DNA from: Streptomyces odontomachi
Lineage (GTDB): Bacteria; Actinomycetota; Actinomycetes; Streptomycetales; Streptomycetaceae
Assembly (NCBI RefSeq): GCF_024435355.1
Contig: NZ_JAMJWG010000004.1
Span: 1-64,000, forward strand
Direction of reading: 5' to 3'
Length of the DNA stretch: 64,000 nt
Shown one piece after another: positions 44,555 to 53,548 of the stretch. Under the pieces are notes generated by a model. That model saw only the letters and a program-made list of their open reading frames with translations. It did not search any database and was not told where the DNA came from. Position numbers and translations under genes: made by a program. The first letter of the stretch is position 1. The number at the start of each line of letters is the position of its first letter.

Positions 44555-46156
44555 ATGCCCCGTAGGCCCCAGAAGCCGAATCGGCGCGAGAAGCCGAACC
44601 GGCGCGCCTCTTCACCCCCGCCCCCCGCGTCGTCGTCAAGGGAATTCCGGCTGCCGGAAAGCACGACACCCGCACTTCCCGCGGTCGAGGAATTCGCCGA
44701 CCTGGACATGCCCGCGGCGCTGCTGACCACCCTCACCACGCAGGGCGTGACCACCCCTTTCCCCATCCAGGCCGCCACCCTGCCCAACTCGCTCGCCGGC
44801 CGTGACCTGCTCGGACGCGGACGCACCGGCTCCGGCAAGACCCTCGCGTTCGGTCTTGCGCTGCTGGCCCGCACGACCGGGCTGCGTGCGGAGCCCAAGG
44901 CCCCCCTCGCCCTCGTGCTGGTGCCCACCCGCGAGCTCGCCCAGCAGGTGACGGAGGCGCTGACGCCCTATGCGGCGGCGGTGCACCTCCGGCTGGCCAC
45001 CGTGGTCGGCGGGCTGTCGATCACCAAGCAGGCCGGTGCGCTCCGGCGCGGCGCCGAGGTGGTCGTGGCGACCCCGGGCCGGCTCAACGACCTCGTGGAA
45101 CGCGGCGACTGCGTGCTCGACCAGGTACGCATCACGGTGCTGGACGAAGCCGACCAGATGACCGACATGGGCTTCCTGCCGCAGATCACCAAGCTGATCC
45201 AGCAGGTACGGCCGGACGGCCAGCGCATGCTCTTCTCGGCCACCCTGGACCGCAACATCGACCGCCTGGTGCAGCGGTTCCTGACCGACCCCGTGGTGCA
45301 CTCCGTGGACCCGTCCGCGGGAGCGGTGACCACGCTGGAGCATCACGTGCTCCATGTGCAGGACGAGACCGACAAGAAGGCCGTCACCCTGCGCATCGCG
45401 GCCCGTGACGGTCGGGTCCTCCTCTTCCTCGACACCAAGAGGTCCGCCGACCGGCTCGCGAAGCGGCTCCTCGCCGTCGGGGTCCGGGCCGCGGCACTGC
45501 ACGGGGGCCGCTCCCAGCCACAGCGCAACCGCACCCTGGAACAGTTCAAGAACGGCCAGGTCACCGCGCTGGTGGCGACGAACGTCGCGGCCCGTGGCAT
45601 ACACGTCGACGACCTCGACCTCGTCGTGAACGTCGATCCCCCCGCCGACCACAAGGACTACCTCCACCGCGGCGGCCGCACGGCACGCGCCGGCGGCTCC
45701 GGCAGCGTGGTCACGCTGGTCCTGCCCGACCAGAAGCGGGACGTCACCCGGCTCATGTCCGACTCGGGCATCCGCCCCCGCACGGCCCGCGTCACGTCGA
45801 GCGACGCGGAACTGGCCGCCATCACCGGCGCCCGCGAGCCCTCCGGCGTGGCCGTCACCATCGAGGTCCCGCAGCCGGCGGCACCGACGGCGTCCCGCCC
45901 GGACCGGAAGGCCGGCGCCCAGCCCGGCAGCCGGCGATCCGGCCGCCGGCGCCGTGGCGGCAGCGGTGCCAACGCGGCAACGGCTTCCGCCCCGAGGGGA
46001 GCCGGCCGGGGCACCGACCGCCGGGCCGCGACCGGGGCGTCGGCGTCCGGTGGCGCCTCCGCAACGCGCGGCCGCGGTGCTGCCCGCCGGGCGGGCTCCG
46101 GCCGGGCCACGGGCGGTGCCGTCGCACAGGGCAAGGGTTCCGCGTCACGGCACTAG
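44555..46156 (+). CDS. DEAD-box RNA helicase
   Basis: A 533-residue helicase with a basic N-tail, the Q-motif region (TTPFPIQAATLP), Walker A GRGRTGSGKT (about 90-99), PTRELAQQ, TPGR, DEAD in VLDEADQM, SAT, and the second RecA domain with ATNVAARGIHV and HRGGRTARAG. The last ~110 residues are Arg/Gly/Ala-rich, typical of RNA-binding tails. It lies 89 bp after the cold-shock gene and is probably expressed by read-through of the terminator between them. Confidence 0.93.
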   Translation: MPRRPQKPNRREKPNRRASSPPPPASSSREFRLPESTTPALPAVEEFADLDMPAALLTTLTTQGVTTPFPIQAATLPNSLAGRDLLGRGRTGSGKTLAFGLALLARTTGLRAEPKAPLALVLVPTRELAQQVTEALTPYAAAVHLRLATVVGGLSITKQAGALRRGAEVVVATPGRLNDLVERGDCVLDQVRITVLDEADQMTDMGFLPQITKLIQQVRPDGQRMLFSATLDRNIDRLVQRFLTDPVVHSVDPSAGAVTTLEHHVLHVQDETDKKAVTLRIAARDGRVLLFLDTKRSADRLAKRLLAVGVRAAALHGGRSQPQRNRTLEQFKNGQVTALVATNVAARGIHVDDLDLVVNVDPPADHKDYLHRGGRTARAGGSGSVVTLVLPDQKRDVTRLMSDSGIRPRTARVTSSDAELAAITGAREPSGVAVTIEVPQPAAPTASRPDRKAGAQPGSRRSGRRRRGGSGANAATASAPRGAGRGTDRRAATGASASGGASATRGRGAARRAGSGRATGGAVAQGKGSASRH

Positions 46157-46208
46157 GTTTACGGGCCGGCCCGTCGCAATCGAACGCGCCGGCCCTAGGC
46201 TCAGTCTC

Positions 46209-46463
46209 ATGACGAACGGGGATATGCGCCACGGGCGCTGCGGCGTGTGCGGTGGCGGCGAGGTGTACCAGGGCGAGTACGTGGCACAGAACGGGCTCCG
46301 CCAGAGGGGAGCGAGCGTGTTCGGCTCGAAGCAGGTCGTGTTCGACGCGTTCGTCTGCGCGGCCTGCGGCCATGTCCAGTTGCATGTGCAGCTGAACGCC
46401 AAGATATCGGCGCACATCCGGAACAACCTCGACTGGATACCGCCGCGCCGGGACATGGGCTGA
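46209..46463 (+). CDS. Small zinc-ribbon protein
   Basis: An 84-residue protein with two Cys-x-x-Cys pairs (CGVCGG near 11-16 and CAACGH near 50-55) framing a beta-rich core, so a single structural zinc is likely. It has no other recognised domain. It starts 52 bp after the helicase gene on the same strand. Function unknown. Confidence 0.75.
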   Translation: MTNGDMRHGRCGVCGGGEVYQGEYVAQNGLRQRGASVFGSKQVVFDAFVCAACGHVQLHVQLNAKISAHIRNNLDWIPPRRDMG

Positions 46464-46495
46464 TCGCGGGCTGGTCACGCCCTCCCGAAGCACTC

Positions 46496-48199
46496 CTAGT
46501 GACCGTCCCGGCGGCGTAGTTCGTCCCCGAGTGCGCCGAGGCAGTTCGCCAGTTCCTTGTCGCTCATGTCCGACGGGCGCGTGCCGCAGTTCGTCGTCGT
46601 GGCACCTGGCTTGTCCGGCGTGCGGGAGACGTTCACCGTGTGCGGCTCCACCCTGCCCACGATGGACAGGTCCACGTAGAACTCGGTCAGGCCGCGGCGG
46701 ACCCCGAAGACCCGCCACATGTCGTTGCCGAGCGGGGTGAACTCCTCCAGTTTGCCGCCGGTGTTGAGGAACGTCGGATCGACCGTGCGCACCGCGTCCG
46801 TGGCCTTGTTCGTCAGGGTGTTGAGGTTCGCGGTGTTCGGGTCGCCGTCCGGGAGCACGTAGACGTCGAGCCGGTTCAGCCGTCCGTTCTCGACGCTGTC
46901 GGCCGGGGAGACGGCGTAGGCGATGAAGGCCTGGCTCTTGGACGCGTTCGGCGTCAGCGGGGTGACGTAGTAGAGGTGGTGGTCGGGCCCCCGCAACAGG
47001 TACTCGCTGGTGTTGCCGGCCTGCACGTCGTCGACGGTGGGCTTGTACCCGAAGGAGGCCCGGTCGTGCCACTTGCGGCCGGCCGCCCACGCGGTGGCCT
47101 GGCGCTGCGTCTGCGAGAGGTGCTCCGGGTAGACCGGACCGGGCAGGTCGCCGGCCTTCACCTCGGGCCGGTACACCGCGTGCACACCGTGGTCGCCGGT
47201 GACGACCAGCACCCCCGCGGCCGTGATCACACTGCGGTTCTTGTACCCGATCTCCCGCTGCACCGGCACGACGATCACCGGCTTGCCGTGTTTGCAGTAT
47301 CCCCAGACATCGTCGTCGTCCCAGACCAGGTCGGGAAACTTCTCGGCAAGCAGGTTACGCAGGCTGTTTCCGCGTTCGCCGTGGAAGGCCCGGTCGAACG
47401 TGCCGGACGCGAACCGGCACGCCACCCGCACGCGGTTGGACGCCCCGTCCCATGACGCGATGCCGTAGGTGGGGGTGGCCTTGCCGGAGCCGTCGAGGAC
47501 CGCCGTCCAGATCCCGGACGTGCCGTCCTTCCCGTACAGGTAGGTGATCGTCTCCTCCCAGGCGTCGACCTTCGGGGCGATGGAGGCGGCCTGCCCCATC
47601 ATCTGCGACGCGGAGGCGTACGACGACGTGCGGCCCTCCCAGGACCGGATGCCGGACAGCCCGCCGACGTTGATGCAGGTGTGCACATCGGACGGGCTCT
47701 GGTAGGCGCAGCCGCCGCCGCTCTTGTGCGCGCCGCGCAGCAGGTACGCCGTCGACGCGGGCGCATCGGTCTTCGACGTGATGTGCCAGGTCGTGACGGT
47801 GTTGTAGTACCGGCCCTCGTCCTTGTCGTTGTCCCAGACGGCCCGCAGGAAGGGCACGAAGAACACCAGGGCGGCGGCGATCCAGGAGACCGCCCAGAAC
47901 AGCCCCCCGGTCTGTCCCCCCGGCGCGTCACGTGCGACGTAGCTGTCCGAGAACGCGCCACCGAGAATCAACCCGGTGCCGACCAGCCCGATCGTCACCC
48001 ACATCCAGAACAGTCCCGTGGGGTGACCCAGCCCCCCGCCGGGCAGCCAGTACCGCTGCACGACGTCGATCCGCCACCACTGCTCCCAGGTGCCGATCCC
48101 CCCGAAGAGCACGTGCAGCATCAGCCAGTACAGGTACGCCAGCACCGGCATCCACGCCCACCAGAGGAAGGTGACACCGATCCGGCCCTTGAGTTCCAT
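46496..48199 (-). CDS. Unrecognised membrane protein with a large extracytoplasmic domain
   Basis: A 567-residue protein I do not recognise. It has three hydrophobic segments (about 7-33, 62-85, 98-120), then a ~440-residue soluble part with several Trp- and Cys-containing motifs (for example GGGCAYQSPSDVHTCINVGG near 158-177) and C-terminal acidic/basic residues. The soluble part is likely outside the cell. The Cys pairs could form disulfides. It is convergent with the zinc-ribbon gene and divergent from a GNAT gene. Confidence 0.75.
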   Translation of the reverse strand: MELKGRIGVTFLWWAWMPVLAYLYWLMLHVLFGGIGTWEQWWRIDVVQRYWLPGGGLGHPTGLFWMWVTIGLVGTGLILGGAFSDSYVARDAPGGQTGGLFWAVSWIAAALVFFVPFLRAVWDNDKDEGRYYNTVTTWHITSKTDAPASTAYLLRGAHKSGGGCAYQSPSDVHTCINVGGLSGIRSWEGRTSSYASASQMMGQAASIAPKVDAWEETITYLYGKDGTSGIWTAVLDGSGKATPTYGIASWDGASNRVRVACRFASGTFDRAFHGERGNSLRNLLAEKFPDLVWDDDDVWGYCKHGKPVIVVPVQREIGYKNRSVITAAGVLVVTGDHGVHAVYRPEVKAGDLPGPVYPEHLSQTQRQATAWAAGRKWHDRASFGYKPTVDDVQAGNTSEYLLRGPDHHLYYVTPLTPNASKSQAFIAYAVSPADSVENGRLNRLDVYVLPDGDPNTANLNTLTNKATDAVRTVDPTFLNTGGKLEEFTPLGNDMWRVFGVRRGLTEFYVDLSIVGRVEPHTVNVSRTPDKPGATTTNCGTRPSDMSDKELANCLGALGDELRRRDGH

Positions 48200-48403
48200 G
48201 CAGAAGCCCCCCTGTGCTTTCAACACGGCTGTCCCCGCGGCGAGTTCACCTGAACCGCACGATGCCATACCGTCGCGGGGACCCGTCCCGACCGTGGGCC
48301 GGGCCGGTCCGGTCCGGTCACGCAGTCGGTGGGGCGGAGCCCGCGTCGACGGCGTGGGCCCGGTTCCGTGACGACGACCCCCATCGGAGAAGGGAACACG
48401 TGC

Positions 48404-48958
48404 ATGCCGGTCGACACCCCGCAGGTCCGCCTGAGGCCCGTGGGCGAACAGGACCTCCAGATGATCCGGCGCTTCGTTCTTGAGCCGGGTCTCGTCGGCC
48501 TGGACTGGACGGGTTTCCGCGATCCGGGTGTGGTCAGGCGCCGGTTCGACGCTGACGGCTTCCTCGGTGAGGACGACGGCCGGCTCATCGTCGCCACGGG
48601 AGCCGACGGCGAGGCTGCCGGAATGGTGTCGTACCTGGCTCGGCGCCGCGGCAACCCGCGGTCGTACGGCTGGGAGATCGGCATCGTCCTGCTGCCCGAG
48701 TGGCGTGGCCGGGGAATCGGGTGGCGCGCGCAGGCGATGCTCTGCTCCTACCTGTTCGAGCACACGCCGGTGCAACGGATAGAGGCGGCGACCCACGCCG
48801 AGAACATCGCCGAGCAGCGGTCTCTTGAACGTGCCGGATTCGAGCGTGAGGGCGTGCTGCGCGCGGCGGAGTTCCGCGCCGGCCGGTGGCGCGACGGATG
48901 CCTCTACAGCCGGTTGCGCACCGACCCTGATCCGCTGGGTGCCGCGGACCAGGACTAG
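48404..48958 (+). CDS. GNAT family N-acetyltransferase
   Basis: A 184-residue acetyltransferase of the RimJ/RimL type: RLRPVGEQDLQMIRRFV start, IGIVLLPEWRGRGIGWRAQAML as acetyl-CoA loop (about 94-115), RIEAATHAENIAEQRSLERAGF as the C-terminal motif. ATG 48404 is preceded by AAGGGA; a GTG at 48368 is an alternative. The acceptor is unknown. Confidence 0.85.
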   Translation: MPVDTPQVRLRPVGEQDLQMIRRFVLEPGLVGLDWTGFRDPGVVRRRFDADGFLGEDDGRLIVATGADGEAAGMVSYLARRRGNPRSYGWEIGIVLLPEWRGRGIGWRAQAMLCSYLFEHTPVQRIEAATHAENIAEQRSLERAGFEREGVLRAAEFRAGRWRDGCLYSRLRTDPDPLGAADQD

Positions 48959-48962
48959 CCGG

Positions 48963-48988
48963 GGCCCTGCCAGGGCCCTGCCAGGGCC
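48963..48988. terminator. Convergent palindrome between GNAT and GntR genes
   Basis: GGCCCTGCCAGGGCC occurs twice, overlapping, at 48963-48977 and 48974-48988. It lies between convergent genes and may terminate both, though no T tract is present. Confidence 0.45.
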
Positions 48989-49034
48989 ACACGTTCGGAT
49001 CATGCCCGAGGCGGCGGGGGCGGGCCTTCGGCCG

Positions 49035-49805
49035 TCATGCGTCGATGTCGTACTCCAGGATGTAGGCGGACGCGTCCAGGATCATGTCGTTGACCTCGAC
49101 GGCGCGGCCGGTTGCGGTGACGGCGGTGCGGCGGATCAGCATCACTGGCGTCCCGGGCAGCAGCCGCAGGTGTTCGGTCTCGGCCGCACCGGGCATGCGG
49201 GATCGCACTTCCTCCCGGAACCGCACCGGCCGGTGGCCGATGTCGCCGAGCCGGGCGTAGATGCCGCCGGGACCGGTGTCGGACTCGGTGATCGGTGTGC
49301 CGGAGACCAGGGCGGCATCCAGGTAGGACGTGGCGACGAGGACGGGCCTGCCGTCGAGCACGAAGCGGCGGCGGCGCACACAGGCCGGCACGCCCTCGGC
49401 CAGGCCGAGAATCCGGGCAACCACAGCCGGCGGCTCTTCCTCGGTCACCGACGTCGCGTCGACCACGAGGTCACGCCCCTCGGTCTCGGTCGACCAGACC
49501 GAGTGCCCCGCGCCCCACGTCGCCCCGGACAACCGGGAGGTGCCGCGCCGCCGGACCGGGCGGAACTCCCGCACGAAGACTCCCGCACCCTTTCGAGCCT
49601 CGACGAGCCCTTCGGATTGCAGCACGCCGAGCGCTTGACGGGCGGTCATGCGCGCCACCTGGTGACGCGCCATGAGGTCGTTCTCACCCGGCAGACGGTC
49701 GCCGGGCCCGTACTCACCCCGCTCGATGGCGGCCTTCAACTCAGCGGCTATGCGCTGGTACTTCGGTTGTGACCTGAGGTGTCGCCCGGAGCGCTCGCTC
49801 GCCAT
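49035..49805 (-). CDS. GntR family regulator (HutC/UTRA type)
   Basis: A 256-residue regulator with an N-terminal winged HTH (RIAAELKAAIERGEYGPGDRLPGENDLMARHQVARMTARQALGVLQSEGLV) and a C-terminal UTRA effector domain, so it belongs to the HutC subfamily. ATG 49805 is preceded by GGGAGGA. Two identical CATCTCTAGACAT sites lie in the divergent promoter region, one 18 bp upstream of its own start, so it probably represses itself and the HATPase gene. Confidence 0.92.
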   Translation of the reverse strand: MASERSGRHLRSQPKYQRIAAELKAAIERGEYGPGDRLPGENDLMARHQVARMTARQALGVLQSEGLVEARKGAGVFVREFRPVRRRGTSRLSGATWGAGHSVWSTETEGRDLVVDATSVTEEEPPAVVARILGLAEGVPACVRRRRFVLDGRPVLVATSYLDAALVSGTPITESDTGPGGIYARLGDIGHRPVRFREEVRSRMPGAAETEHLRLLPGTPVMLIRRTAVTATGRAVEVNDMILDASAYILEYDIDA

Positions 49806-49822
49806 GAATGATCCTCCCTGAC

Positions 49823-49835
49823 CATCTCTAGACAT
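49823..49835. promoter_or_regulatory. Candidate GntR operator, copy 1
   Basis: CATCTCTAGACAT, containing the palindrome TCTAGA. It lies between the GntR start codon and its promoter. An identical copy sits at 49950. Confidence 0.7.
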
Positions 49836-49949
49836 CCTAGGTGCCCGTTTCCGATCACCTGCCTCTGCCCCGTGAACGCCCGTCACTCGTTCCGGTTACA
49901 TACCTAGAGAACTACTGCCCCAGTCTGCTTCCGGCTGGTTCACTCACAA

Positions 49950-49962
49950 CATCTCTAGACAT
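49950..49962. promoter_or_regulatory. Candidate GntR operator, copy 2
   Basis: An identical CATCTCTAGACAT, 20 bp before the start of the HATPase gene. A weaker related site (ACATACCTAGAGAAC) lies between the two copies near 49899. Confidence 0.7.
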
Positions 49963-49981
49963 GCTGTACTCGTCGTCATTC

Positions 49982-50401
49982 ATGGAGGCAGTCGTGACGA
50001 CCGTTGACCCCGCCGAGGTCCAGTGGCAACTCCCCCGAACCCCCCGCAGCGCCACCCGCGCCCGCGCACTCCTGCGCACCCAACTGTCGACGTGGGGCAT
50101 CCACGGCGACCCGGCGGCCACCGCTGAGCTGCTGCTCTCCGAACTCGTCGGCAACGCCGTGCGGCACGCCGGCACGCCGCGTGGCCGGCAGATCGGCGTG
50201 CGGTTCGCGCGGTATGACGGGACGCTGCGCGTGGAGGTCGCCGACGCGGACGATCGGCTGCCCGCACCGCGGGTGGCCGCGTGCGACGACGAGGGCGGGC
50301 GGGGGCTCGCGGTCGTCGACGCCCTTGCGGAACGGTGGGGCCACTGCCCGAGGCCACACGGCATCGGCAAGACGGTCTGGGCCGAGGTGGCGGCCGGGTG
50401 A
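49982..50401 (+). CDS. RsbW-like HATPase protein
   Basis: A 139-residue single-domain HATPase_c protein, of the type common in Streptomyces as stand-alone anti-sigma-like kinases. LLLSELVGNAVRHA (about 48-61) is the N-box, VADADDRLP the G1-like motif and DEGGRGLAVVDALAERWG the G2 region. It could bind a sigma factor or anti-anti-sigma protein. It is divergent from the GntR gene with an operator copy just upstream. Confidence 0.85.
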   Translation: MEAVVTTVDPAEVQWQLPRTPRSATRARALLRTQLSTWGIHGDPAATAELLLSELVGNAVRHAGTPRGRQIGVRFARYDGTLRVEVADADDRLPAPRVAACDDEGGRGLAVVDALAERWGHCPRPHGIGKTVWAEVAAG

Positions 50402-50515
50402 TCGCCGGCGGCCGGTGTGCGCTGTGGGCGGGTGCTTAAGCAGGCGCGTTCCGGACGGTGGCGTGGCAGGATCGGCCCACGATGTGGACGGTCTCGGGGC
50501 CGAGGAAGGGGCACG

Positions 50516-51103
50516 ATGTTCGCGATACCTCTGGGAGACGGCGGCGCCGAGCTGCGGCCGTTGGAGCCGTGGCAGGCCGAGGAGTTCCTGGCCCACATGG
50601 AGCGGGGACGGGAGTACATCGGGCAGTACATCGGGCTGCCGGACGCCGTCACCGGACTGACGTCGAGCCGCGCCTACCTCCAGTCGTACGCGGACAAGGC
50701 CGCATCCGACACCGGGCGGATCTACGGCATCTGGGTGGGCGACAAGCTGGTCGGCGGGGTTCTCTTCCGGACGATGGACGTCACGCTCGGCACCGCCGAG
50801 GCGGGCTGCTGGCTGGAGCCGTCGGCGGTGGGCAAGGGCCTGGTGACCCGGGCCGCACGCCTGATCATCGACTGGGCCGTGGAGGAACGCGGCATCCACC
50901 GCATCGAATGGCTGGTCGCCGCGGAGAACGCGGCCAGCATCGCCGTGGCCCGGCGGCTCGGCATGACGAAGGACGGCGTGCTGCGGGAGAGCCACCCGTA
51001 CCGCGGCGAGCGGCTCGACATCGAGGTCTGGTCGGTACTCGCACCCGAATGGCGGGCGGCCAAGGAGGACGACGCGGGCGACCTCGCCGGGGGCGCGGGC
51101 TGA
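50516..51103 (+). CDS. GNAT family N-acetyltransferase (RimL-like)
   Basis: A 195-residue acetyltransferase: AELRPLEPWQAEEFLAHMER start, AGCWLEPSAVGKGLVTRAARLII as the acetyl-CoA loop (about 95-117) and IEWLVAAENAASIAVARRLGM near 131-151, typical of ribosomal-protein serine acetyltransferases. ATG 50516 follows GAGGAAGGGG. Confidence 0.88.
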   Translation: MFAIPLGDGGAELRPLEPWQAEEFLAHMERGREYIGQYIGLPDAVTGLTSSRAYLQSYADKAASDTGRIYGIWVGDKLVGGVLFRTMDVTLGTAEAGCWLEPSAVGKGLVTRAARLIIDWAVEERGIHRIEWLVAAENAASIAVARRLGMTKDGVLRESHPYRGERLDIEVWSVLAPEWRAAKEDDAGDLAGGAG

Positions 51104-51172
51104 CGCGGACGTGCGCTCGGGGCGCGCCCATCGGCAGGGCGCGCCGCACGCCGGCTACGTCGGCTACGTCGG

Positions 51173-51505
51173 CTACGTCGGACGGGCCGTCCCGCCGGTC
51201 GGCTCGAACGCCGGACGGAGGAAGGTCCGGTCGAAGCGGCGGATGCAACGCGTCGCCGCGCTGAGCCGCCACAGTTCCCGTGCCTGCGGATCCTGGCGGA
51301 TGGCGGCGCGGTACGTCTCGTAGTCGGCGAGGCTGGGGAACGAGAACAGCGCGTAGGCGATGTCGTTGGCCCCCTCGTGCGGCAGGTAGCAGCCGTGATG
51401 GGTGCCGCCGAGGCGGGTGACGATCGGGATCCAGCCCGTCACGTAGCGCTCGAAGGCCTCGGCCTGGGCGGGGTCAATCTCGTAGCGCAGATGGCACGTG
51501 ATCAT
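51173..51505 (-). CDS. NIPSNAP-family protein
   Basis: A 110-residue ferredoxin-like fold protein: ITCHLRYEIDPAQAEAFERYVTGWIP start, LGGTHHGCYLPHEGANDIAYALFSFPSLADYETYR middle. NIPSNAP proteins are dimeric alpha/beta barrels of unclear function. A GGCTACGTC triplication (51151-51179) overlaps its 3' end. Confidence 0.85.
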   Translation of the reverse strand: MITCHLRYEIDPAQAEAFERYVTGWIPIVTRLGGTHHGCYLPHEGANDIAYALFSFPSLADYETYRAAIRQDPQARELWRLSAATRCIRRFDRTFLRPAFEPTGGTARPT

Positions 51506-51587
51506 CCGCGCATTCTCCCCGGGCGGGGCGTGGCCCGGGAAAGGGGGCGGGCGGCCACCCGGGAAGGGAAGACCGCCCGCAGAAGCG

Positions 51588-52019
51588 TCAGGCCGCCTGG
51601 GTGAGCTCCGCGCGGCCGAAGAGGAGGGCGTAGCCGGAGGGCAGCCGCGTCAGGATGCGGTCGAGCAGGGCGTCGCCGGCCAGGTGGGCGACGGTGGTGA
51701 GGACGGCGCCGGTGTCCCAGCGCGTGGTGGCGGGAGTGCCACCGGTACGGGCGGCGAGTTCGTTCACGAAACCCCAGCCGTTCAGGACTTCGGGGTCGGA
51801 TGGTTGCGAGGTGATGGCGCGGGCGGCCTCGGCCGGCAGGCAGGCCGCGAGAGCCAGCCGGTCCTCGTCGGCGAGCTGACCGCCCAGTGCGGTGAGCACG
51901 GCACGGACCACCTCCTCGGCTCTCTGGCGCGTCGGATACGCGCCGTCGTAACGGACTCGTTCCAGCAGGTGGGCGAAGGTCATGCCCGCCGACGGGCTCT
52001 GGTCGGGCTGGGGATACAT
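51588..52019 (-). CDS. DUF2267 protein
   Basis: A 143-residue protein matching DUF2267: FAHLLERVRYDGAYPTRQRAEEVVRAVLTALGGQLADEDRLALAACLPAEAARAI (about 15-70), in which acidic and Leu-rich helices dominate. Function unknown. The start is ATG 52019; AAGG lies upstream. Confidence 0.8.
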   Translation of the reverse strand: MYPQPDQSPSAGMTFAHLLERVRYDGAYPTRQRAEEVVRAVLTALGGQLADEDRLALAACLPAEAARAITSQPSDPEVLNGWGFVNELAARTGGTPATTRWDTGAVLTTVAHLAGDALLDRILTRLPSGYALLFGRAELTQAA

Positions 52020-52659
52020 AGGTGACGCGTTGCCTTTCTCATCCAGGGGGCGAACTGCTCCAAGAGTGGGCGGGCCAGGGGAAGGACGGGTGGGTGTGTA
52101 GGACTCCGGCTTCGCTGCCGGCCCGGGTGTGCGCCCCCGGGTTCTTGTGCCCAAAGTGGCGTGTTGTATGCCAAGTTGACGAAGGTTCGCTTGGGGTGAG
52201 CTCTTGCGGGGCGCGTTGCGCGGGCTGGAGAGAGTGCGTTGCGCGGGCTGGAGACGGCGTGTTGCGCGGGGTCGGGAGGGGCGTGTTGCGCGGGCCCGCG
52301 GGTCGCGGACTGCGGCTGCGCGCCGTCGGGCGCCCGGCGCCCCGACGTTCCCGCGTTCCTGCGCCCCCTCGCCCCCTCGCCCCCTCGCCCCGGCGGGCGG
52401 ACGGCTGCCCCGGATGGCGTACGGCGGCCCCAACGGGCCCGGAGCGGGACCACGAGGCGCCGGGACGGAGAGAGGCCGCCGCCGACCGATGCGCTGCGCT
52501 GCGCCGCCGACGGACCCGACGCGCCGCCGGCGAGGGAACCGGCGGCCGGGGCCGGCGACCGCGGCGGCGCGGCCTCCTCGGTACCGATCGCGCGACACGG
52601 GCGTCCATGCTCCGGAACACCGTCACCCGTCACCGCAGCCCGGCGGCACAATAGGAGCC
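52020..52659. repeat. Gene-free stretch with a 23-bp tandem repeat
   Basis: TTGCGCGGG recurs at 52216, 52239, 52262 and 52286, the flanks giving units of 23-24 bp (GCTGGAGA in the first two). The rest is GC-rich low-complexity DNA with long open frames in several frames and no convincing gene. It is the intergenic region between two divergent genes (DUF2267 and the phosphatase) and must contain their promoters. Confidence 0.75.
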
Positions 52660-53457
52660 ATGCCGATACCCCGGACCCCCAGCCGCCCCGCACTCGTCGA
52701 GCACCTGGTGCGCACCCGTATCGCGGGCGACGTCGCCACGCCCCGCGAGAACAACCTCTCGCACTACCGGGCACTGGCGAACGGCGACCGGCACTACTGG
52801 CTCGGTCTGGAGCTCGGCGACCGCTGGGAGGACGAGCAGGACGTGCTGGCGGTGATGGCCGAACGGTGCGGGGTCAACGACGACCACGAGTACCGCTTCG
52901 GCCAGGACACCATCGACCCGGAGCTCACCGTCGACGGCCTGGAGCGGATGGCGGCGCGCCTGCACAAGGCGGCCGAGGACGGGCAGCGGGTGCTGTTCGC
53001 GACGGGGCACCCCGGCGGGCTGCTCGACGTGCACCGGGCGACCGCGGCGGCGCTGCGCGCCGCGGGCTGCGAGATCATGGTGATCCCGGACGGGCTGCAC
53101 ACCGCCGAGGGCATGATCTTCCAGTTCGCCGACGTCAGCGTCCTGGAGCGCGGCGCCACCCTGTGGCACACCCACTCACCCGACCCGATGACGGTGATCC
53201 TGGACGCCCTGGAGCGCCTGGGCCGCCCGCTGCCCGACCTGGTGGTCGCCGACCACGGCTGGGCGGGCTGCGCGGGCCAGCGCGGCCTGGACTCCGTCGG
53301 CTACGCCGACTGCAACGACCCGGCGCTGTTCATCGGCGAGGCCGAAGGCACCGTCCAGGTCACCGTCCCGCTGGACGACCACGTCACCAGCCCGCGGCAC
53401 TACGACCCCATGACCGCGTACCTGCTCACCGCCGCCGGGCTCGACACGGACGTCTGA
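52660..53457 (+). CDS. Phosphatase-like conserved protein
   Basis: A 265-residue protein typical of streptomycetes, usually annotated as a phosphatase (HAD-like or histidinol-phosphatase-like). Features are DGQRVLFATGHPGGLLDVHRATAAALRAAG (about 106-135), DLVVADHGWAGCAGQRGLDSVGYADCNDPALF (about 196-227) and a C-terminal DDHVTSPRHYDP. AGGAG precedes ATG 52660. The reaction is not known to me with confidence. Confidence 0.65.
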   Translation: MPIPRTPSRPALVEHLVRTRIAGDVATPRENNLSHYRALANGDRHYWLGLELGDRWEDEQDVLAVMAERCGVNDDHEYRFGQDTIDPELTVDGLERMAARLHKAAEDGQRVLFATGHPGGLLDVHRATAAALRAAGCEIMVIPDGLHTAEGMIFQFADVSVLERGATLWHTHSPDPMTVILDALERLGRPLPDLVVADHGWAGCAGQRGLDSVGYADCNDPALFIGEAEGTVQVTVPLDDHVTSPRHYDPMTAYLLTAAGLDTDV

Positions 53458-53548
53458 CGGATACGACCCCCACCGCCGAGGCGCGCCCCACGTCAGCCCG
53501 CGCCCCACGTCAGCGGAGTGGGGGCAGAGCGGGGGTGGACCGGACCGC

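Noticed and set aside
52039..52626. Open frames in both directions between DUF2267 and phosphatase genes
   Set aside because: The translations are Arg/Pro/Ala repeats from the 23-bp array and would change with repeat number.
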